Part shown: in pieces, positions 1-5,531 of the stretch
How positions within the stretch are numbered: the first letter of the stretch is position 1
How the letters are laid out: the number at the start of each line of letters is the position of its first letter
Source of the DNA: Chrysochromulina tobinii
Lineage: Eukaryota > Haptophyta > Prymnesiales > Chrysochromulinaceae
NCBI GenBank assembly: GCA_001275005.1
Contig: JWZX01001898.1
Span: 1-13,643 of the forward strand
Direction of reading: 5' to 3'
DNA length: 13,643 nt
Translations under genes and position numbers: made by a program
The notes under the pieces: model-generated
Databases searched by the model: none
What the model was told of the DNA's origin: nothing
The model's input: the letters and a program-made list of their open reading frames with translations, nothing else

Positions 1-429
1 CATCATATGTAATCATGTGCACTCAGGGGTCATCATTTGCAATCAGAGGGCACTCAGCGGCACTCAGAGGGCACTCAGCGGCACTCAGCGGCACTCAGAG
101 CCACTCGGTGGCCACTGTCTCGGTGGGCCCCTCAGAGGCCATCAGCGGGCCCCTCAGAGGCCATCAGAGGTACTCAGTGGCTCATCAGAGGTGATCAGAG
201 GTACTCAGAGGCACTCAGAGGTCATCAGCGACCACTCAGAGCCACTCAGTGGCACTCAGTGGCATTCAGCGGCACTCAGAGGCACGCAGAGGTATAAGAG
301 GGCCCTCGGCACGCGGTCTTCACCGCCCCTCGCCCTGAGTATAGCGCGTCTAGGCACCCTGTCCCTCACATCTACTCCACCCACCTCGTCGCTCATCCTC
401 CTCTCATCGCTGCTGTGTTCCACGCACAG
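1..429 (+). repeat. 3' part of an intron filled with degenerate 10-11 bp repeats
   Basis: Positions 1-297 are almost entirely variants of a 10-11 bp unit (GGCACTCAGA, GGTCATCAGA, GGTAATCAGA types). About 130 nt of ordinary pyrimidine-rich sequence follow, ending in CAG at 427-429. An ankyrin-coding segment starts directly after. I read this as the 3' end of an intron whose donor and preceding exon lie left of the window. Positions 1-70 align without gaps to 615-684 in the next intron, with 6 mismatches. A second in-frame CAG at 445-447 is an alternative acceptor. The TATAAGAG string at 292-299 could suggest a promoter, but no ATG opens the ankyrin frame downstream, so the intron reading is better. 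Confidence 0.65.
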
Positions 430-2646
430 GACGGGTGTCACGCACAGTACGGGCGGTACACGCCCCTTCACTGGGCCGCTCGTGACAGCTCCTCGGTGGC
501 GGTGGTGCAGGCGCTCCTCGCGGCGTACCCGGAGGCCGCCAAGGCGACGAACAAGGTACGCCGCCCCTCCCCCCTTGCCGCGTGGATGAGAGGCCCTGAG
601 CGGTCATCAGCGGTCATCATAGGTAATCAAGGGCAATCAGGTGTCATCATTCGCAATCAGAGGGCACTCAGCGGCACTCAGAGGACAATCAGCGGCCTCT
701 CGGTGGCCCTCGGCGGCCCTCAGCGGGCCCTCAGAGGCCCTCAGAGGTGATCGTAAGCAATCAGAGGTCATCAAAGGCCAGTCAGAGGGCAGTCAGAGGT
801 AATCAAGGGCAATCAGTGCTCATCATGAGCAATCGGAGGGCAATCAGTAGCACTCAGAGTCACGCAGAGGCCACTCAGAGGTCATCAGAGGTCATCGGAG
901 GCACTCAGAGGCACTCAGAGGCACTCAATGGCACTCAGACGCACTCAGACGCACTCAGACGCAATCAGATGCAATCAGACGCAATCAGACGCAATCAGCA
1001 GCACCCAGAGGGCACTCAGCAGCACTCAGAGGGCACTCAGCGGCACTCAGAGGGCACCGGGACCCGAGACGGCCACGAGGACCCAGATTGCCAGCGCCAT
1101 CATTGGTGGCGCGACGGCGGCGCGCGTGCGCCCGTTTGCTGCGCCATCGTCGTGCGCACCTCCCCGTCCCTTTCGCCGCTGACGACCCTCGCTCCGCCGC
1201 CCTTGTTCTCCGCGTGCCCGCGCCGCAGGATGGTCGCACGCCGGCCGACCTCGCCGCCAGGTACAATGACAACGCCGAGGTCAAGGCCTTCTTTGCGAGC
1301 GGCCAGGTGCGCCCGATTTGCGAGCAATCAGAGGGTAATCAGCGGTCATCAGAGGGCACTCAGAGGCTACTCGGAGGCCATCAGGGGCACTCAGTGGCCA
1401 TCCGAGGGCTCTCAGAGGCCAGTCAGCGGCACGCAGAAAGGCCATCCGAGGCGATCAGAGGGCAGTCAGAGGCACTCACAGGCCATCAGAGGGCACTCAG
1501 AGGCCATCCTTGGCCATCATTCGCAATCAGCAGCACTCAGGCGCACTCGGTGGCAATCAAGAGGGCGCCGGGACCCAAGACGGCCACGATGGCCACATCG
1601 CGTGCTGAGCGCGCGCCGTGTGCGTGTGCGTGTGCGCGTGTTCGCAGCACTTGAAGGCGACGCCTGGGCAGTCAGCGGCGGCGGCGGGCAAGGCGGCGAT
1701 GATGCAGACATTCGCAGTCACCGTGCCGGCAGGCATCGGTGCCGGCCAGCAGTTTCAGGCCTCGCTCGACGGTCAGCTGACGATGGTGATTGTGCCCCGC
1801 GGAAGCTCCGCGGGCTCGACGCTGCATGTGCAGATCCCCGTGCGCGTCCAAAAGGCGGCGGTCTCCGTCCCTGTCCAGCCACCTCCCCCGCCATCTCTAG
1901 CCGGACGTGTCAAGCGATGGGGAGACGGGCTCGAAGCGCCTGCTGCTGGGTCGCGCAACTTTGTGCCACAAGGCTTCGAGGTGACGCTGGATGTGCCCGA
2001 GGCGATCGCTCGCTTTGGGCACAGCGCTTCCCACGTTAAGCAGATCATGGACGCCGGCCGCGCGAAGGCATCTACCTCGCCCACCCCACTCGCCCCTGCT
2101 CACGCAGCTGCCCTCTACGCGTACACGGAGGAGACCCCACTTTATGGGACGCTCAACTACACGATGCGCACGCCTCACACAGACAGCACACCGACCGACA
2201 CCGACCTCAAGAGGTACGCCGACTATCTGAGGCACACGGAGCGCGCACTGGGCAGCCTGCCGACGCACGTGAGCGAAATGCAGGGCAAGGTCTATCGGGG
2301 CATCAAGGTCCTTCTCAACCCCGACGTCTACGCGCCCGGCAAGCGGATCACGTGGCAGGCGTTCTCGTCCTCGACCAAGAAGCAGACGGCGACGCTCGAG
2401 TTTGTCAATGTGCTCCCCGGGCGCAAGCTCTCGGGGTCACTTTTCGTCATCGACTCCATCACCGCCAAAGACATCCGCCACTTCTCGGCCATCCCGAGCG
2501 AGGAGGAGGTGCTCTTCCCGCCCAACTCGCAGTTCAAGGTGGAGAAGGTCGTGACGAGCGAGCAGGAGAAGAAGGCCTTGCTGGACCAGCTCGGCGCTTA
2601 CAACATGGCCGACCTCGACGTCTACGTGCTCAAGCAGATGGCGTAG
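430..2646 (+). CDS. Ankyrin-repeat / ADP-ribosyltransferase fusion protein (5' partial, spliced)
   Basis: Visible exons are 430 (or 448)-555, 1229-1306 and 1648-2646, with all junctions in phase 0 (AAG|GTACGC..GCAG|GAT and CAG|GTGCGC..GCAG|CAC). Exon 1 encodes an ankyrin repeat core (YTPLHWAA..., VVQALLAAYPEAA). Exon 2 supplies the next repeat start (DGRTPADLAARYNDNAEV), and the join across the splice is a seamless ankyrin pattern. The last exon opens with a short beta-rich module (TFAVTVPAGIGAGQQF, then VIVPRGSSAGSTLHVQIP) of a kind I associate with algal and oomycete proteins. Next comes an arginine-type mono-ADP-ribosyltransferase domain with the R-S-ExE signature: Arg in VYRGIK (codon 2296-2298), Ser in AFSSSTK (about 2362), and EEEVLFPP with glutamates at 2500-2502 and 2506-2508. 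The family moves ADP-ribose from NAD+ to a protein side chain. The target is unknown; ankyrin repeats may select it. The stop is TAG at 2644-2646 and the start lies left of the window. Exon structure is predicted, not confirmed. Confidence 0.8.
556..1228 (+). repeat. 673-nt intron dominated by 10-11 bp repeats
   Basis: The intron runs from GTACGC after AAG (551-555) to CCGCGCCGCAG before GAT (1229). Roughly 587-1053 is a degenerate array of CACTCAGAGG, CAATCAGACG and GGTCATCAGA units, mostly 10 bp with some 11 bp. Larger blocks recur: a block starting near 621 (AGGTAATCAAGGGCAATCAG) reappears near 797, and 615-684 matches 1-70. From 1050 the array gives way to non-repeat sequence whose first 29 nt match 1561-1589 in the next intron with two mismatches. 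Its length is not a multiple of three, so retention would shift the frame. Confidence 0.75.
1307..1647 (+). repeat. 341-nt intron dominated by 10-11 bp repeats
   Basis: The donor CAG|GTGCGC follows the 78-nt ankyrin exon. The acceptor is TTCGCAG at 1641-1647, preceded by a (TG)-rich stretch at about 1618-1640. Positions 1319-1560 are degenerate 10-11 bp units of the same family as in the upstream introns (AATCAGAGGG, CACTCAGAGG, GGCCATCAGA). The array is followed by the 29-nt block at 1561-1589 shared with the preceding intron. The units are in the same orientation relative to transcription as in the two upstream introns. Confidence 0.75.
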
Positions 2647-2923
2647 ACGCTCGTGGACAGTGTGTGGCCCATTGGAGTAGAAGGGTGAGAGCGGGTGCAA
2701 GCTGGACGGGGGCGGGGGCAGGGCGCAGGGGAACGGCCGGCCGGGCGCAGCGAGCGGTGGAGCTCGCGGACACTTTGGGCTGCACCATTTCGTGGTCTGG
2801 GCTATTGCACAGATGAGCCTTGCCCTAATACAGCTGTATACTGCTGTACTGTGACAACTGTAAGCATGGGACGGTTAAAGGTACTGCAAGGTAGCGTGAC
2901 CCGAGTCTGCTGCTGCTGCTGCT

Positions 2924-2959
<36 letters not shown>

Positions 2960-3284
2960 TGTGGGACCATTCTGCATGCTTGCGTTCTCGTTTGGGGCTG
3001 TGCAGTCTACAGTCGTGTTTTGCCTGCGCCGGGCGACGACGGGCGGGCGCGGGCGACCACGTGTACGTCGTACCAGTTTCGGCCAGACCCGTTACGGTAA
3101 TTTTCATAATGGGGCTGTGTGCACACTGGACGACCGGACCCGGACATGCGGAAACGATGCTTGATCTTGTCTAGTCGATGCACACACCCCGGTACCGCAC
3201 GCGCACCCAGCGCGCACGCTACACGCTCAACGCGACGATGGCGGCTGCGGTGCCGGTGACGCCAGTGCGGGCGCCTGTGGTGGT
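2647..3284. other. Intergenic: 3' flank of the ADP-ribosyltransferase gene
   Basis: I see no convincing gene here. The stretch follows the TAG stop of the upstream gene and holds its 3' untranslated region. There is no AATAAA; a TGTAA occurs near 2858. The longer open frames come from the microsatellite and GC bias. Near the end, an ATG at 3238 opens only 22 codons before a TGA created at the start of the 10-bp array. A CACGTG palindrome lies at 3058-3063, of unknown meaning. Confidence 0.5.
2907..2957. repeat. Compound microsatellite (CTG)6(CGG)11
   Basis: Six perfect CTG triplets (2907-2924) run directly into eleven perfect CGG triplets (2925-2957). It lies about 260 nt past the stop codon of the ADP-ribosyltransferase gene, so probably in its 3' untranslated region or just beyond. 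Frames that appear to encode poly-Gln, poly-Pro, poly-Cys or poly-Gly here are by-products of the repeat. Confidence 0.95.
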
Positions 3285-3377
3285 CCAGCCGCAATCCGCG
3301 GGCTGATGACCTCTGATGACCTCTGATGACCTCTGATGACCTCTGATGACCTCTGATGACCAGCCGCAATCCGCGGG
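3285..3377. repeat. 10-bp tandem array between perfect 18-bp direct repeats
   Basis: Five full TGATGACCTC units and a seventh-tenths unit (3304-3360) are essentially perfect. They sit between two copies of CCAGCCGCAATCCGCGGG at 3285-3302 and 3360-3377, which overlap the array by one base. Read on the minus strand the unit is GAGGTCATCA, the same family as the intron arrays at 1-1560 and 10941-11030. The arrangement resembles an insertion with an 18-bp target duplication, here outside any recognised gene. No AG|GT pair in the duplicated sequence would make it a canonical intron. Confidence 0.9.
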
Positions 3378-3430
3378 GCTAAGGACCCGCCCGCACCGCC
3401 GCGCCACGATAAAATCTTAGCCCAAGAGGA

Positions 3431-3695
3431 CCAATCATGATCGACCGCAAGCGCCGTGTTGGTATCAAGCGCCGTGTTGGTATCAAGCGCCGTGTTGGTA
3501 TCCAATCATGATCGACCGCAAGCGCCGTGTTGGTATCAAGCGCCGTGTTGGTATCAAGCGCCGTGTTGGTATCCAATCAGGATCGACCGCAAGCGCCGTG
3601 TTGGATTCGTGAGGCTACAAGCGCCGTGTTGGTATCAAGCGCCGTGTTGGTATCAAGCGCCGTGTTGGATTCGTGAGGCTGAAAGCGCCGTGTTA
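3431..3695. repeat. 18-bp minisatellite with 71-bp higher-order period
   Basis: The core GCGCCGTGTT occurs eleven times, starting at 3451, 3469, 3487, 3522, 3540, 3558, 3593, 3621, 3639, 3657 and 3685. Within blocks the unit is 18 bp (AAGCGCCGTGTTGGTATC). Three-unit blocks are separated by CCAATCATGATCGACCGC, giving starts at 3431, 3502 and 3573, which is a 71-bp higher-order period. Later blocks use GGATTCGTGAGGCT as spacer. The array lies in the 3' flank of the minus-strand transporter gene and runs into its last codons. Apparent peptides such as repeated DTNTAL come from the repeat and I do not count them as protein. Confidence 0.95.
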
Positions 3696-5030
3696 GGCTG
3701 AAAGGGTGCTCTGCTGCTGCCTGGCTGCCTCGATCTGCTTGACGAGATCTTTCCAATCGCGCAGGTCGTTGATCAACTGGTACCACGCAAGCCGCAGCCT
3801 TCGACGGCGGAAGAGCTGTTGGAGCTTCAAGACCGCAGCGACCGCCTCTTCCACAGCGACCACCTCTTCCACAGCGACCGCCTCTTTGCGGGTCAGCGCG
3901 GGCGGCGTAGTCAAGCCTAAGCCTACTTGCGCGCCGCGCTTGGGGCGCAGCTCCTCGCGCAACCCGACAGCGACGATCATGAAACCTCCTAGTGTCATGA
4001 CGCCGCAGCCCGCAAGCACGAGCGGCAGCTGCCAATGATTCATGTAGACGACCTCGTTGTAGAAGAGCAAGCCGCCCCCGACGGCACAGATGTTGAGCAT
4101 CGAGTATTCGATCGGCAGAGCAAGGGTTGTCTGGTAGCGTGCAAAGACGACCTTGAGCCAGTAGCCCGTTGCGATCGCCGCAGGGATGCCCACACACATC
4201 ATCAGGTACAACGGCCAGTCGTTGCACGCCGCGAGCCCCTCCTCCTCTCTGAGGCAGCGCAGGATCATCGACGAGTAGCCGCGCGCGCAAGCGTCCACGA
4301 ACGCCTCGTTCAGTCCGAGCGAGCCGGGGTAGACGAGGACCATGACCAATCGGAGGCGCAGCGACGGCCGCTTCATGCCTGATCGGAATGCTGCTTTGAA
4401 GGGCGAGGACTGGCGGCTGAGGCGAGGATTCATTGTCGGCATTCTAAAGGGCGAGGAATGGCGGCTGAGGCGAGGATTCGTGGTCGGTTCAGTCCGCCTC
4501 AATGCATTTGGCGGCGGGTAGGCGCGCTCGACGGCCACGATGAAGCCGAGGCAGAGCAGGATGATGCCGATGATCATACCGAGATAGAAGCCGCCGAAGG
4601 GCGGACCTCTCTCGAAGAGCGTCCGCATGTCTGCTGTGGTGAACGAGGTGGGCACTCCGGAGGGCGTGGCAGCGGTGCACATGACCGCGCCGGTGAGCAC
4701 GAGCGACGAGCCGACGACCTTGGTAGGCGTGAGTTCCTCTTGGAGCAGCCAACGGCCGAGTACGAGGTTGGTCACGAGCACCACGCCGACAAAAACGGAG
4801 CCCAGAACCGTGATTGGCCCCATGTTATAGCCTACGATCTTCACGATCGAAGCGAGGACGAAAAAGACTATTCCTGCAGCCCACGCGTGCGATCGCCGCA
4901 GGCGACAGCAGCCGAGTGGCACTTTATTGTCCTGATGGATCAGCGCGTGCCGCTGAATCACCAACGAGAACGAGAGCATCACGCCGGCTAACACTTCGAG
5001 TGCGATGCCGATGCCGACGATTCCGGACAT
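3693..5030 (-). CDS. NIPA / DUF803-type magnesium transporter-like membrane protein
   Basis: This is a 445-residue polytopic protein with nine hydrophobic segments at about residues 5-25, 49-68, 72-97, 103-120, 146-169, 225-246, 273-296, 302-324 and 333-357. Those and motifs such as GSVFVGVVLVTN and LPIEYSMLNICAVGGG...YNEV fit the NIPA branch of the drug/metabolite transporter fold. Characterised members carry Mg2+ or other divalent ions; the substrate here is inferred. The start is the ATG at 5028-5030, whose SGIVGIGIALEVLAG begins helix 1; the frame upstream has no ATG. It is longer than typical NIPA proteins because of a loop at about 172-223 holding two 16-residue copies of NPRLSR(H/Q)SSPF. 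The C-terminal tail contains LQQLFRRRRLRLAW (403-416), which fits an IQ motif except that the central Gly is Arg. The last codons and stop lie at the edge of the 18-bp minisatellite. Confidence 0.8.
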   Translation of the reverse strand: MSGIVGIGIALEVLAGVMLSFSLVIQRHALIHQDNKVPLGCCRLRRSHAWAAGIVFFVLASIVKIVGYNMGPITVLGSVFVGVVLVTNLVLGRWLLQEELTPTKVVGSSLVLTGAVMCTAATPSGVPTSFTTADMRTLFERGPPFGGFYLGMIIGIILLCLGFIVAVERAYPPPNALRRTEPTTNPRLSRHSSPFRMPTMNPRLSRQSSPFKAAFRSGMKRPSLRLRLVMVLVYPGSLGLNEAFVDACARGYSSMILRCLREEEGLAACNDWPLYLMMCVGIPAAIATGYWLKVVFARYQTTLALPIEYSMLNICAVGGGLLFYNEVVYMNHWQLPLVLAGCGVMTLGGFMIVAVGLREELRPKRGAQVGLGLTTPPALTRKEAVAVEEVVAVEEAVAAVLKLQQLFRRRRLRLAWYQLINDLRDWKDLVKQIEAARQQQSTLSA

Positions 5031-5531
5031 AGGACATGCGCCGCGGCCGCTCCGCAAGGTCTCATGCTGCACGGTTTTTCCGGACAGAATCAACAAGTTT
5101 CGCCAAATATAAACTCTGAAACTTCAAATATTCCACAGCGGTGCAAGTGGTGGATTGTGGCTCAGTAGGGCCTTCGCAAGGGGGGGTTCTAGCCGCCCGA
5201 TGGTCGCCCGCCTCGTTACTGTAGGTTCGGTCCGGTGAGACAAAAGACCACTCTTCTTGGGCCGGGAAACTAAGGGGCCTAAAACCAAAAACCACGAAGA
5301 CTCGACAGACACGTTGATCGAAAGCGCGCGCATCGCCGCCAAACGGAGCATCAGACGACAAGCTCAATAGAGAGCTCCGCATGGCATCACCGTCGCGCGT
5401 AGAGTACCTTAATGGTTAAATTATCCCGGGCTCCCTCTAGACTCAGTCTTATACTACCTTCAAGGTTCGAACATTCGTAGATCAGTAGTATTCGCTGTCT
5501 CCGTGGCCGGATACCCGAGTGCACGAGTGCA
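5031..5531. other. Intergenic between two minus-strand genes
   Basis: This stretch should hold the transporter promoter and the 3' untranslated region of the MORN gene. I see no gene, tRNA or strong repeat. A GGTTCGAAC string near 5465 resembles a tRNA T-loop, but its flanks do not pair. Small frames here have no recognisable motifs. Confidence 0.5.
5105..5113 (-). promoter_or_regulatory. Candidate TATA box of the transporter gene
   Basis: On the minus strand this reads TTTATATTT, the only clearly TATA-like element just upstream of the transporter, 75 nt before the ATG. A start about 30 nt downstream would leave a 5' leader near 50 nt. Two ATGs, at 5063-5065 and 5035-5037, precede the main start out of frame. 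Supported by motif and position only. Confidence 0.35.

Noticed and set aside
292-299. TATA box for the ADP-ribosyltransferase gene
   Set aside because: No ATG opens the ankyrin frame after it, an acceptor precedes the exon, and the preceding sequence matches an internal intron.
1-1560. CRISPR-like array, because of regular short repeats
   Set aside because: Units are contiguous, 10-11 bp and degenerate, without unique spacers, and lie in eukaryotic introns.
747-2039. Long plus-strand open frame of 430 codons across the introns of the ADP-ribosyltransferase gene
   Set aside because: It runs through 10-bp repeats and then in the wrong frame of the real last exon; the peptide is repeat-derived and has no recognisable domain.
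2802-3107. Minus-strand frame with poly-Pro and poly-Gln
   Set aside because: The runs are the (CTG)(CGG) microsatellite read on the other strand; no other support for a gene.
3007-3576. Minus-strand frames with repeated SEVIRGHQRS and DTNTAL peptides
   Set aside because: They are direct translations of the 10-bp and 18-bp tandem arrays; no domains and no start context.
4396-4487. A further duplication-type intron in the transporter gene (48-nt direct repeat)
   Set aside because: The repeat keeps the reading frame, lacks a GT donor in the duplicated block, and reads as the same peptide in both copies, so it is a coding duplication.
5440-5510. Possible tRNA around GGTTCGAAC
   Set aside because: The bases flanking the T-loop-like string do not pair, and no D-arm or anticodon arm can be placed.
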